In this document: in pieces, positions 10,117-19,836 of the stretch
How positions within the stretch are numbered: position 1 is the stretch's first letter
Layout of the letters: every line of letters begins with the position of its first letter
From: Prevotella sp.
Lineage (GTDB): Bacteria > Bacteroidota > Bacteroidia > Bacteroidales > Dysgonomonadaceae
Direction of reading: 5' to 3'
Assembly: GCA_031285905.1 (NCBI GenBank)
Contig: JAITVH010000048.1
Coordinates: 62,001-126,000 of the forward strand
Length of the DNA stretch: 64,000 nucleotides
The notes under the pieces: generated by a model
What the model saw: only the letters and a program-made list of their open reading frames with translations
Databases searched by the model: none
What the model was told of the DNA's origin: nothing
Translations under genes and position numbers: made by a program

Positions 10117-10247
10117 AATGTTATAAAATGTCTAATTAATTTATTTTCTGTAGGTTAATTGTTTGCTGCAGCATTTCGCTTTTGCCCTACAGTTTAACAA
10201 AAGCTATGTATAGATAAATTACTTTAAAAAATACATATTTCTCCTTT

Positions 10248-10925
10248 TTATTTAATACTTCCTCGCCAAGTTCCGGAATGCAGATGAGCAGCATATTCTC
10301 CAAAATGACAGGATATATCATTATGATAAGGTTGCATGCATCTTCTTGTTGTATTCCTTAGGAGCATAATCTCAGGATGTGTATTTACCATTTCGTGATA
10401 GAGGTCTGTTAGCAGCCCTGGTCCTGTTTTATCGACAATATCCTGTTGAGATTCTATTGGAATGTTTGCACGAGAAGCCAATAACTTCATGGTGGATAAC
10501 CAAAATTCATGATAAGCAATACCTCCAAACATATAGTTTGCAATTCTAAGCCGATGTTGTAAGTTCAGGGATTTTTGTTCTTCTATACAGATGGTTTTTT
10601 CTTCACCCAGAACAACCTGGTACTTTAATAATTCGTCCAAAGATTTTAGGCAAAACATATCGAGATCCATATAAAATCCTCCATATATGTATACTAAAGC
10701 CAGCCTAAGGAAGTCAGCTCTCTGAACATCATATTTCAAAGAATTATAAGCAGGGAGAAAATCCGGAAGATGTTCTTTCATTATTCTATCGGCATCATCT
10801 TTATCATATAAATAAATATTCCATGAAGGATGATACTCTTTAATGAGTTTCATGCAATTAGTAAAAAGTTCAGGAAATGGTTCATTTTTACTAAGGAAAA
10901 CAAGATGTATATTTTTAGGAATCAT
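10248..10925 (-). CDS. GT32-like glycosyltransferase (OCH1/capsular-type)
   Basis: IPKNIHLVFLSKNEPFPEL, YDVQRADFLRLALVYIYGGFYMDLDMFCLKSL (DxD). Confidence 0.82.
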   Translation of the reverse strand: MIPKNIHLVFLSKNEPFPELFTNCMKLIKEYHPSWNIYLYDKDDADRIMKEHLPDFLPAYNSLKYDVQRADFLRLALVYIYGGFYMDLDMFCLKSLDELLKYQVVLGEEKTICIEEQKSLNLQHRLRIANYMFGGIAYHEFWLSTMKLLASRANIPIESQQDIVDKTGPGLLTDLYHEMVNTHPEIMLLRNTTRRCMQPYHNDISCHFGEYAAHLHSGTWRGSIK

Positions 10926-10941
10926 AATTTTTATCTTTTTA

Positions 10942-11622
10942 TTACCAGTTACCATAAAAATAATGTATTGTATATGCCTGATCGATACGGTCTTTCATCT
11001 CTTCGGGCATAGTGTTATTAAGTATTTTATCTTTCTCGAATTGACAGATAGGATAAATATCTTTCGAATCCAATATTCTGATTTTATCTTTTTGTGGATA
11101 ATCATTATAGGCATTCGTTAAAAGAAAAGGCCCTGTAGAGTCTAAGATATCCTTAGGGTGATTTATTTCGACAAGAGGATAATTGATCAGCCGGTCACAT
11201 ATAAAATTGATAAAAGAACTGTCTGGTGTTGCCGCCATAAAAGCGTTGCATATAATATAGGGCATATAATATTTGCCTGCATGAAAGTCTGGTTCTTTCC
11301 CTGCAACAAACTCAACGTCTTTAAACATGAATTCTATATTTTCCAGACATTCAAAGTCAGCATCGACATAAAGTCCGCCAAATGTTTTTAACAAGAGATA
11401 ACGAATGGCATCGGCACGCTGTATATTTCGGGGATAGCTATCATATTTAGCTAAATAATGTGGATAATACTGCGCTACAAAATTTCGGTTCATTTCATCT
11501 GTCCATAATATGTATTCCCAGTCCGGCAGGAATTTTTTCCATGTTTCAGCTAATCCGTTGAAAGGGGATGGCAAATTTTCATCTTTCCATGTTTGATGGA
11601 TAATTTTTGGAATTTTAGTCAT
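10942..11622 (-). CDS. GT32-like glycosyltransferase
   Basis: IPKIIHQTWKDENLPSPF, NIQRADAIRYLLLKTFGGLYVDADFECLENI (DxD). Confidence 0.85.
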   Translation of the reverse strand: MTKIPKIIHQTWKDENLPSPFNGLAETWKKFLPDWEYILWTDEMNRNFVAQYYPHYLAKYDSYPRNIQRADAIRYLLLKTFGGLYVDADFECLENIEFMFKDVEFVAGKEPDFHAGKYYMPYIICNAFMAATPDSSFINFICDRLINYPLVEINHPKDILDSTGPFLLTNAYNDYPQKDKIRILDSKDIYPICQFEKDKILNNTMPEEMKDRIDQAYTIHYFYGNW

Positions 11623-11647
11623 AATAATTTTTTTAAAGAATTAGTAA

Positions 11648-13096
11648 TTAATTATCAATTGAATAAATGAGTTTATGAAAGAAAAGATATTCCAGTTTTG
11701 AGCAGATTTGCATATAATAAGTGTCATAATTTTTGCTTATGTCAATGCTTCCGAAGCATACCTCGAGCATTTTTAGCAAATCACTAAATGTTCTTTCTTC
11801 TTCGAGGATTTGTAAAATATTATAAGAAAGATCATCGATTAGCACTTCTTTATATCCATTATCTAATAAATCAGGAATACATGCTATATCAAATGTATTT
11901 GTATAGAAATCCGGATTTATTTGTTTTTTAAGATGCAATTTATTTTCTAATGAGCATTTCAGGGACGATTCATATAGATTTATATATGGATTTATTCTAA
12001 TAATAGTCGATAATTTGTCTTTTCCGGAATCATTCAGGAATTTGAAATAATTACATGACTGAATATCTAGATCAATAAGTTCCTTATTCGGAATTTTATT
12101 CCATTCTACAGATAAATGCTGTAGAAAAATATCATATTTTTTTACCTCGCTTTTTGGAACAATGTCATCTTGGTTACATAATTTAGAAATGGTAAAATCA
12201 GAATTTTTGAGATAAAATCTTTTATGAAAATCAGGAGTTAAATTGATTATCCTGAAGAAATACTCCGGATATTGTTTTAGTAGAACTCTCCCTAGTAGAC
12301 TGCAAGTCTTTTCATTTCTTTTATGGCCGCCAAGTATATGTAAGAATTTAGTTGAATTTTCAAATTTGGACAGATCGCAAAAATCGTTATATGTATATCC
12401 GTTGTCGTTTACACTAAAATCCAGTACAGTAGTTACTCTCTTTTCGGAATATTGTTTTGTAAGTGCATAAAATAATATTTGTTCAAACAAAATATTGTGA
12501 TTTATAAACATTCCCTCTCTACCATCTAGATGGTTATCTTTTATATATTTAAAAGCGGTATCACAATATTCTTTAATAAATTCTAAGTCGTTTCCTCCTA
12601 TTATTCCGGCGTTATAAGATGATATTGAGTCTTTTATCAACTCTTCATCCAGAAACTCAGGTATATTTACTTGTTCTCTTCGTATAGCCTCCATCATACC
12701 TTTATAATAAGGCGTGCCGGTTTCTCTATTTTGGGAGACTAAGTCTGCAAATTCAATTTCCGGGCGAAATTTCCGGCTGATAAATACATCTCCATCTACA
12801 TGTATAAATGGTTTTTCCTGTAAAGAATATGTCAATACTTTTGGATATGCCCAAAGAGTTGGATTGCAGTTTAGATTATCATATTCAATTATAACATCCG
12901 TATAGGGCAGTTTCAATTGATTGATAAGGATATCGTATCCGGTCGAGTCTGTATATAAGACTACCTCATCATACTGTTTCCTGAGACTTAGGCAACTCAA
13001 TGCCCATGACATTAAATTATATCTCGGTTTTAGCCAGCCAAAACCATCATTAATGGGATTTTTCCCTCCACTCCAAAATGTTTGTACAATTCTCAT
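11648..13096 (-). CDS. DUF6734-like glycosyltransferase-fold protein with a possible C-terminal PqqD/RRE-like winged helix
   Basis: MRIVQTFWSGGKNPINDGFGWLKPRYNLMSWALSCLSLRKQY, HVDGDVFIS; tail IDDLSYNILQILEEERTFSDLLKMLEVCFG..KLEYLFFHKLIY. Family recalled, not searched. Confidence 0.6.
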   Translation of the reverse strand: MRIVQTFWSGGKNPINDGFGWLKPRYNLMSWALSCLSLRKQYDEVVLYTDSTGYDILINQLKLPYTDVIIEYDNLNCNPTLWAYPKVLTYSLQEKPFIHVDGDVFISRKFRPEIEFADLVSQNRETGTPYYKGMMEAIRREQVNIPEFLDEELIKDSISSYNAGIIGGNDLEFIKEYCDTAFKYIKDNHLDGREGMFINHNILFEQILFYALTKQYSEKRVTTVLDFSVNDNGYTYNDFCDLSKFENSTKFLHILGGHKRNEKTCSLLGRVLLKQYPEYFFRIINLTPDFHKRFYLKNSDFTISKLCNQDDIVPKSEVKKYDIFLQHLSVEWNKIPNKELIDLDIQSCNYFKFLNDSGKDKLSTIIRINPYINLYESSLKCSLENKLHLKKQINPDFYTNTFDIACIPDLLDNGYKEVLIDDLSYNILQILEEERTFSDLLKMLEVCFGSIDISKNYDTYYMQICSKLEYLFFHKLIYSIDN

Positions 13097-13438
13097 GATA
13101 AATCTATTTTTTAGTGATTTTATTATAGATAAATCAGATTTAAAAAAATGCAGAATTTTAACAAAAAAGGAGGGGGAAATTGAATAAAATACTTATTATA
13201 TTTAGCAGTCTGACTCGTAAGTGGCTGAAATATATGCGCATATAACTATATTGCATTTTTTTTGAAATGACCGAAAGAAATCATAAGATAGAAAAACAGG
13301 GAAAAATAATGTTAATACTCAAGATGAGTATGAGTCTTATAACGAAAAGATCCATTGCATTATTCAGACTTTTGTATTTGGATAGTTATTTCTTGATGAG
13401 GAATTTTGAATTGGAAGATTTTTAATCTGAAAATTAGA

Positions 13439-13482
13439 ACAGGCTGTCAGATAAGAGTTATAAATCTCTGTAGACAGCCTGT
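13439..13482 (-). terminator. Intrinsic terminator downstream of the nucleotidase gene
   Basis: acaggctgtc ... gacagcctgt stem. Confidence 0.7.
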
Positions 13483-13490
13483 CGTATTTC

Positions 13491-14003
13491 TTAAAGGACA
13501 CTCATCACATCCTGCCAGCTATTTACTCTCTTGTATTGGTCTGATTTTAATAGCCCGTTATGTGGTTGGCTGAAGATGATCTTTTTCCCTTCGAAAAAGT
13601 CCAGGTTCTTAGGGTGGTCGTCAATCATAATATCCCCCCTGATAGATTTTTTCTCTCCACATAATATAATTTGCTTCCATGATATAAACGGAAAATGTTC
13701 ATGTAACCAATCCACTTTTTCCGTCAGGCTTTGTGGGAACTCTGTAGCAGAGGATACAATCAGGACATTATACTTCTCATTCAAATATTTGAGGCCTTCA
13801 ATACTTCCATCTATTACAGGGGCTGTTCTAAAGAAACCTTCCGATGTTACATGTTTCTTGCCATTTGGAAAAGCATCCAACTCTAATATACCCACAAGTT
13901 GTTCAAGGTTTATCTGCTTTCCTGTTTCTCTTTCTTCATACAATTGGAACTGACGATAAACATCTGCCAATACTCCATCCATGTCTACTAATACCTGTTT
14001 CAT
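13491..14003 (-). CDS. 5'(3')-deoxyribonucleotidase-like HAD protein
   Basis: VLVDMDGVLADVYRQF (DxDGVLAD), VLIVSSATEFP, DIMIDDHPKNL. Confidence 0.85.
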   Translation of the reverse strand: MKQVLVDMDGVLADVYRQFQLYEERETGKQINLEQLVGILELDAFPNGKKHVTSEGFFRTAPVIDGSIEGLKYLNEKYNVLIVSSATEFPQSLTEKVDWLHEHFPFISWKQIILCGEKKSIRGDIMIDDHPKNLDFFEGKKIIFSQPHNGLLKSDQYKRVNSWQDVMSVL

Positions 14004-14194
14004 AATTACATCTCTGTTTTTTTGAGTTTGTTAACATTTTTTGTATGGTTCAAATAAAAAAAATCAATTGTTCATTCATGCGGTTTTTAATCTTATTAGT
14101 CTATACATATTATTTTATCAAATAAAATCAGCTAAAAACCGCAAATTTTCCTTTTAATCCTCAAGTTTTACTGAACTATTTCAATAAATATACT

Positions 14195-14202
14195 TATATT
14201 TG
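14195..14202 (+). promoter_or_regulatory. -7 element TATATTTG upstream of the DeoR-family gene
   Basis: Matches TAnnTTTG about 32 nt before ATG 14234; no clear -33 element. Confidence 0.4.
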
Positions 14203-14233
14203 CGGTATTATGCAAATGTAAGTATGCGATATT

Positions 14234-14983
14234 ATGCTTAAAGAAGAAAGACATCAATATATTTTAAGCCGGATAAGTAAGGATAGCCGGATATATGTAA
14301 CTACCCTTAGTATAGAATTGGGTGTTTCTGATGATACATTGAGAAGGGATCTTGCAGAATTAGACAACAAAGGATTGCTAACAAAGGTGCATGGAGGGGC
14401 TATTGCCAAATCCGGTATCTCAATAGAATTTACTGATAGGTTAACTACTGCTACTGCTATGAAGCAACAAATGGCAGCTAAAGTAATACCATTGTTTATG
14501 GAAGGAGATGTTATATTGATGGATGGTGGTACTTCCAATCTCGAAGTAGCTCGTCAAATTCCTAAAGATATGGGGTTAACAATTTATACTAATAGTTTTC
14601 CGATTGTAAATGAGCTTATCAACTATCCTAAGTTGGATTTAATATTTTTAGGAGGTAAAGTTTTTCCATCCTCCCGGGTTACGCTCGGGTTATCTGTTTT
14701 TCAGGCATTGCAAACTATAAATCCGGACTGGGTAATTATAGGGATTAGTGATATCCATCCCGAAAAAGGTTTGACCTGCCCTGACAGGGAGGAAGCTATG
14801 ATAAAGCGTAGTATGATAGAACGGGGGATCAAACGAATCGTTTTGGCAGATAGTTATAAACTGGATACGGCGAGAACATATCATGTTGCTTCTTTAGGCG
14901 ATATAGATTATATTGTTACCGAAGATGACAGAGTAGACTATATCAAGCAGCATTGGCCTAAATATTCGTATGAGGTAATGTAG
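14234..14983 (+). CDS. DeoR/GlpR family transcriptional regulator
   Basis: RHQYILSRISKDSRIYVTTLSIELGVSDDTLRRDLAELDNKGLLTKVHGGA HTH and sugar-P effector domain. Confidence 0.92.
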   Translation: MLKEERHQYILSRISKDSRIYVTTLSIELGVSDDTLRRDLAELDNKGLLTKVHGGAIAKSGISIEFTDRLTTATAMKQQMAAKVIPLFMEGDVILMDGGTSNLEVARQIPKDMGLTIYTNSFPIVNELINYPKLDLIFLGGKVFPSSRVTLGLSVFQALQTINPDWVIIGISDIHPEKGLTCPDREEAMIKRSMIERGIKRIVLADSYKLDTARTYHVASLGDIDYIVTEDDRVDYIKQHWPKYSYEVM

Positions 14984-15149
14984 TCGTATTTAATATGGCT
15001 CTGTCAGGGGGGAGAACTGGCCTCATTGATAAAGCATGCGGATAAAGCTGTAAGGGAATTAAGAGAAAATAATTATCATATATACTGATTAAATGTCCTC
15101 TTTTATCTTTTGCATTAACATATGAGCGTTGGGAAGATTTATTCTTTTT

Positions 15150-15845
15150 CTATTGCTTCTTTATTTTTAAACTATTCAATAGTTCTTTTTTTTCTGGTGT
15201 AATGCGATAACTTTCACGGGCTTTCTGGATAGCCTTGTTATGTACAAATTTAGAGAAAGCCTTTTGTTCCAGCAATGGAATGGTCTTGTCATAAAACTTA
15301 ATGAGCCCGACACTTATTGCCCAGGCAATAGCCATATCCACATAATACTGGCCTTGTGGTATTTCTGACATATGCTTTAATGCTACATCGATATAAGTTT
15401 CATTTATAAAATAGTCCATCAAAAGGATAACGAAAGTTCGTTTCGTAAATTCTCCGTCATGCTTTTTCAGAGGAAGGAAGTGGCTTAAGACTTCATCTGG
15501 ATTTTTCTGGAAAACTTTTAACGAAGAAATAATAGTATCTACATGTGCCCAGTTATCAAACTTTAAAATCAAAGGGTCTAAATAGGTGAATATCATTTCT
15601 AAAGACGGTTTTTTGACTTGTCCTAGTACCAACCCGTAAAGCAAAATATGTTCATATGTTATATATTCTGCATTTTTCAGATAAGTATCAACATTTTGAT
15701 CAACCGATATTTCCTTTGCTAGTTTCTTCAATGCTGGCATCCGAATGCCAAGTATTTCATAATTAGTAGGAATAAGTTTCTCATTGAATGCTTTATAGTC
15801 ACTTTCGGTTAATGCCTGAAGCTTTTGGTTGATGTGAGTATTCAT
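15150..15845 (-). CDS. DNA alkylation repair protein (AlkD-like)
   Basis: ILGIRMPALKKLAKEI; FDNWAHVDTIISSLKVF; HEAT-like helices. Confidence 0.82.
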   Translation of the reverse strand: MNTHINQKLQALTESDYKAFNEKLIPTNYEILGIRMPALKKLAKEISVDQNVDTYLKNAEYITYEHILLYGLVLGQVKKPSLEMIFTYLDPLILKFDNWAHVDTIISSLKVFQKNPDEVLSHFLPLKKHDGEFTKRTFVILLMDYFINETYIDVALKHMSEIPQGQYYVDMAIAWAISVGLIKFYDKTIPLLEQKAFSKFVHNKAIQKARESYRITPEKKELLNSLKIKKQ

Positions 15846-16025
15846 AATAGTTGAGATATAGAGTTATTCAACAAAGATACTTATAAAAAGATATCCGATA
15901 TAATACACGAAGCCGATAATTTCTTTGATGATTTTGTGTAATAATCAAATCGAAGTAATCTTTTCTTAAAAAAATAATTCATGTAACTACCCTTATCTAA
16001 TACTTGTATAAACCATAAAAGACTT

Positions 16026-16033
16026 TAACTTTG
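16026..16033 (+). promoter_or_regulatory. -7 element TAACTTTG upstream of the GT2 gene
   Basis: Matches TAnnTTTG 26 nt before the ATG. Confidence 0.4.
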
Positions 16034-16058
16034 TATTCAACATAAACAGTATTCATAC

Positions 16059-16985
16059 ATGGATAAGATTTCGCTGATAATACCCTGCTATAACGAAGAA
16101 CAAGCTCTTCCCTTCCTATATAAAGAAATTGTAAAGTTGACAAACGAAATGCCTGATCAGGAATTTGAATTTATCTTCATCAATGACGGATCAAGAGACA
16201 AAACACTCGAATTGGTAAAAGAATTAAAAAATTCGGATGAACGGGTACATTATGTCTCCTTCTCACGCAATTTTGGTAAAGAAGCAGGTATATATGCCGG
16301 TCTGGAGGCTGCCACAGGTGATTATATTTCTTTGATAGATGCCGATTTGCAAGATCCACCATCACTGATCAAAGAGATGTACCATAGTCTTAAGACAGAA
16401 GATTATGACTGTGTGGCCACGCGCCGTACGGATAGAAAAGGAGAACCGGTGGTACGTTCATTCTTTGCAAAACGGTTTTATAAGCTGATAAACAAAATAT
16501 CTGATACCGAAGTAGTAGATGGTGCACGCGACTTTCGCCTGATGACGCGACAGATGGTAAACGCCATATTAGAAATGAGCGAATACAACCGGTTTTCTAA
16601 AGGTATTTTCGGTTGGGTAGGTTTCAAAACCAAATGGATTGCTTTTGAGAACGTAGAACGTGTAGCCGGACAAACAAAATGGTCATTTATGGGGCTCTTC
16701 CTGTATTCGCTGGAAGGAATAATAGCCTTTTCTACCCGTCCATTGTTAATAGCTTCCCTATTTGGTATTCTATTTTGCCTGATAGCTTTTTTTATGATCT
16801 GTGTTATTATAGCTAAAACACTTATTTGGGGAGATCCCGTAGCAGGTTATCCATCTCTTATATGTGCTATATTCTTTATGGGAGGTATCCAACTCTTTTG
16901 TTTGGGAATATTAGGACAATATCTATCCAAGACTTATCTGGAAACCAAAAAACGTCCTATCTATATAGTAAAAGAAAGCGCCTAA
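16059..16985 (+). CDS. GT2 family glycosyltransferase (GtrB/DPM-like)
   Basis: SLIIPCYNEEQALPFLYKEI, DADLQDPP, two C-terminal TM segments. Confidence 0.9.
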   Translation: MDKISLIIPCYNEEQALPFLYKEIVKLTNEMPDQEFEFIFINDGSRDKTLELVKELKNSDERVHYVSFSRNFGKEAGIYAGLEAATGDYISLIDADLQDPPSLIKEMYHSLKTEDYDCVATRRTDRKGEPVVRSFFAKRFYKLINKISDTEVVDGARDFRLMTRQMVNAILEMSEYNRFSKGIFGWVGFKTKWIAFENVERVAGQTKWSFMGLFLYSLEGIIAFSTRPLLIASLFGILFCLIAFFMICVIIAKTLIWGDPVAGYPSLICAIFFMGGIQLFCLGILGQYLSKTYLETKKRPIYIVKESA

Positions 16986-17039
16986 CGGTTAGTTTTGCAA
17001 ACTATAGTTATCAAAATATCACATTTTGGTTGCGATTTT

Positions 17040-17070
17040 TTTGTGGATATAAAATAAAAGATTAATTTTG
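17040..17070 (+). promoter_or_regulatory. Putative nuo operon promoter (TTTG-N19-TAATTTTG)
   Basis: TTTG at 17040-17043, 19-nt spacer, TAATTTTG at 17063-17070; fits the Bacteroidota -33/-7 consensus. Confidence 0.6.
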
Positions 17071-17188
17071 CGCCGATTCCCGATAGCTCTTATTTTGGCT
17101 TGTAGAGAGGGTTAAGGAATTAAAGTGCTATAAAATTCGACTGAAAAATTGACAATTGTCAGGAAAATTATCATTTTAATATAAAAAT

Positions 17189-17542
17189 ATGAGTACTTCT
17201 GCTCTTTTTTTAGTAGTTTTTCTCACAGGAATAACTCTGGTTTGTGCCGGTCTTGGCATGGCCATCTTATTATCACCAAAATCATTTAATCCGCAAAAAG
17301 GAGAACCATACGAGTGTGGTGTTCCTACTCATGGAACTTCATGGATGCAGTTCAAGGTAGGATATTATTTATATGCCATACTGTATTTGATGTTCGATGT
17401 CGAAGCAATATTTCTTTTCCCATGGGCAACAGTGGTCAGAGAATTAGGTGTGCCCGGTTTATATAGTATATTGTTTTTTATTGTAATACTCGGTTTAGGT
17501 TTGGCTTATGCATGGAAGAAAGGGGCACTGAAATGGAAATGA
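17189..17542 (+). CDS. nuoA: NADH-quinone oxidoreductase subunit A
   Basis: [44 protein letters not shown]. Confidence 0.95.
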   Translation: MSTSALFLVVFLTGITLVCAGLGMAILLSPKSFNPQKGEPYECGVPTHGTSWMQFKVGYYLYAILYLMFDVEAIFLFPWATVVRELGVPGLYSILFFIVILGLGLAYAWKKGALKWK

Positions 17543-18111
17543 AGAATAGAAAAATAAAGAATATTTATATAAAAGGTATTCCAAACGAAGAATTTAAAGA
17601 TACTGAATACCTTGTAAACTATGTTGAAGAACTAAATAAAGGTGGAGTGCCTGTTGTCGTAGGTGCACTGGATGACCTGATTAATTGGGGTCGTTCCAAT
17701 TCTATCTGGCCATTAGCTTTTGCTACCAGTTGTTGTGGTATCGAGTTTATGGCATCCGCTGCTTCAAGGTATGACCTGGCCCGTTTTGGGATGGAAGTAA
17801 CCCGTAACAGCCCTCGTCAGGCTGATACGATTGTTGTAGCCGGTACGATTGTTCATAAAATGGCTCCATTATTGAAACGTGTATACGACCAGATGGCTGA
17901 ACCGAAATATGTAATAGCTATGGGTAGTTGCGCCATATCGGGAGGCCCTTTTGTCGATTCTTATCATGTAGTTAGAGGTATTGATGAAATTATGCCTGTC
18001 GACGTATATGTGCCGGGATGTCCTCCACGCCCTGAGGCTCTGTTTTACGGATTAATGCAGTTGCAGCGTAAAATCAAGGTTGAGCGCTTTATGTTCAAAG
18101 TTAAAAAATAA
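17512..18111 (+). CDS. nuoB: NADH-quinone oxidoreductase subunit B
   Basis: [35 protein letters not shown] cluster ligands; start may be 17533. Confidence 0.95.
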   Translation: MEERGTEMEMKNRKIKNIYIKGIPNEEFKDTEYLVNYVEELNKGGVPVVVGALDDLINWGRSNSIWPLAFATSCCGIEFMASAASRYDLARFGMEVTRNSPRQADTIVVAGTIVHKMAPLLKRVYDQMAEPKYVIAMGSCAISGGPFVDSYHVVRGIDEIMPVDVYVPGCPPRPEALFYGLMQLQRKIKVERFMFKVKK

Positions 18112-18170
18112 CATAAGATATATTAGATATACGGATCTTACACTAAAAAAGTCCGTTAACTTCAAAATCG

Positions 18171-19802
18171 ATGGAAAATATAAAAAAGGTAATACTTGAA
18201 GCTGTACCCGAGGCTATTATAGAAGATAAGACGCCGCTGACGGTAATTGTAGAGCCCGACAAATTGCGGAAACTAGCCGAAGCGCTTCGTTATAATAAAG
18301 AAATACCGTTTGACTATTTGGCAATGTTGACCGGAACCGATGAGGGCGAAAAGCTAATGGTGACATACCTACTTTGTCCATCAACGGATTTATCAAAAGA
18401 AATAGCAATAAAGACAGAGACTCCCGATCGTGTAAAACCTCTGTTGTATACAGTAACTGATCTTTGGGAAACAGCTCATTATAATGAGCGTGAAGTATAT
18501 GCCATGTTGGGTATTCGTTTCATTAACAATCCTGATATGCGTCGATTTTTTCTAAATTCCGATTGGAATGGCTTCCCGTTGAGAAAAGACTATAATGCAG
18601 ATCCTGTGTTGAATGCGGTATCCATCGAAAGCAAAGATATTGTCGATATAGCTCCCCGCATTATGGAGACGACTACAGGCGAGTTGAAAGAAGAAAGAAT
18701 AAATATCTTTGAAAAAAACGATTATATAATAAATATAGGGCCTCAACACCCTTCTACCCACGGTGTAATGCATTTCCGCGTAGCACTGGATGGGGAAATA
18801 GTAAAGAAAATAGACGTTCATAGCGGGTATATCCATAGGGGTGTAGAAAAGTTGAGCGAAAATCTCACCTATCCACAAATCCTTCACTTCACCGACCGTC
18901 TCGATTACCTTTCTGCTAACATAAACCGTCACGGATTGTGTATGTGTGTGGAAAAGGCTGCAGAGATAGAAATTCCTGAAAGAGCGCAATATATACGTAC
19001 CATCATGGACGAATTGAATCGCATCGATTCTCATCTTGTAGCATGGGGTACTATGTGCATGGACTTAGGTTCTACTACTGCATTTATTTACGGAATGCGC
19101 GAACGTGAAGATATACTTAAAATATTTGAGAAAAACACAGGAGGCCGACTGATCATCAATTACAATGTAGTTGGTGGTGTGATGTTTGATATTCAGCCTG
19201 ATTTTCAGCAGGATGTAAAATCGTTTATCCCTGTTATGCGCAAGGCGTTGAAGGAATATAACCAATTGTTTACCGGAAACGTGATTGCAGTAGGGCGTAT
19301 GAAAGACTTAGGTATTTTGTCAAAAGAAGATGCCATATCATATGCCGTTACGGGCCCTGCCGGACGGGCATCCGGTTTCTCATGCGATCTTCGCAAACAT
19401 GCTCCTTATGCGTTGTATGATAAAGTAGAATTTAAGGAAATCATTCGTCATAAAGGCGATGCATATGATAGGTATCTGAACCGTTTGGATGAAATTGAAG
19501 AATCATTACAAATCATAGAGCAATTGATAGACAATATACCAGAAGGTGACTATTTGGCCAAAACGAAGGCCATTATCAAATTACCCGAAGGCGAGTATTA
19601 TCAGAGAGTGGAAGCCGGACGTGGCGAGTTCGGAATATATATTGAGAGCCGTGGAGATAAAACTCCTTACCGCTTGAAATTTCGTTCCCCGTCTATGGCA
19701 GCTGTATCCATAATGCCATTGATCTGTAAAGGTGAAAAAATATCCGACTTTATCAGTATCGGAGGTTCGATGGATTATGTAATACCGGATATCGACCGTT
19801 AA
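18171..19802 (+). CDS. nuoCD: NADH-quinone oxidoreductase fused subunit C/D
   Basis: NuoC-like N-terminus (HYNEREVYAMLGIRF) fused to NuoD (IINIGPQHPSTHGVMHFRVALDGE, GYIHRGVEKL). Confidence 0.95.
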   Translation: MENIKKVILEAVPEAIIEDKTPLTVIVEPDKLRKLAEALRYNKEIPFDYLAMLTGTDEGEKLMVTYLLCPSTDLSKEIAIKTETPDRVKPLLYTVTDLWETAHYNEREVYAMLGIRFINNPDMRRFFLNSDWNGFPLRKDYNADPVLNAVSIESKDIVDIAPRIMETTTGELKEERINIFEKNDYIINIGPQHPSTHGVMHFRVALDGEIVKKIDVHSGYIHRGVEKLSENLTYPQILHFTDRLDYLSANINRHGLCMCVEKAAEIEIPERAQYIRTIMDELNRIDSHLVAWGTMCMDLGSTTAFIYGMREREDILKIFEKNTGGRLIINYNVVGGVMFDIQPDFQQDVKSFIPVMRKALKEYNQLFTGNVIAVGRMKDLGILSKEDAISYAVTGPAGRASGFSCDLRKHAPYALYDKVEFKEIIRHKGDAYDRYLNRLDEIEESLQIIEQLIDNIPEGDYLAKTKAIIKLPEGEYYQRVEAGRGEFGIYIESRGDKTPYRLKFRSPSMAAVSIMPLICKGEKISDFISIGGSMDYVIPDIDR

Positions 19803-19836
19803 CAAAAGATTATTTATTTTATCAATATAAAGATAT

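Noticed and set aside
13267-13425. 52-aa plus-strand ORF MTERNHKIEKQGKIMLILKMSMSL...
   Set aside because: No leader similarity, no recognisable motif and low-complexity AT-rich context; not distinguishable from chance.
18552-19034. 160-aa minus-strand ORF inside nuoCD (similarly 22591-22935, 59589-60062, 37814-38302)
   Set aside because: Antisense shadow ORFs over well-supported coding genes.
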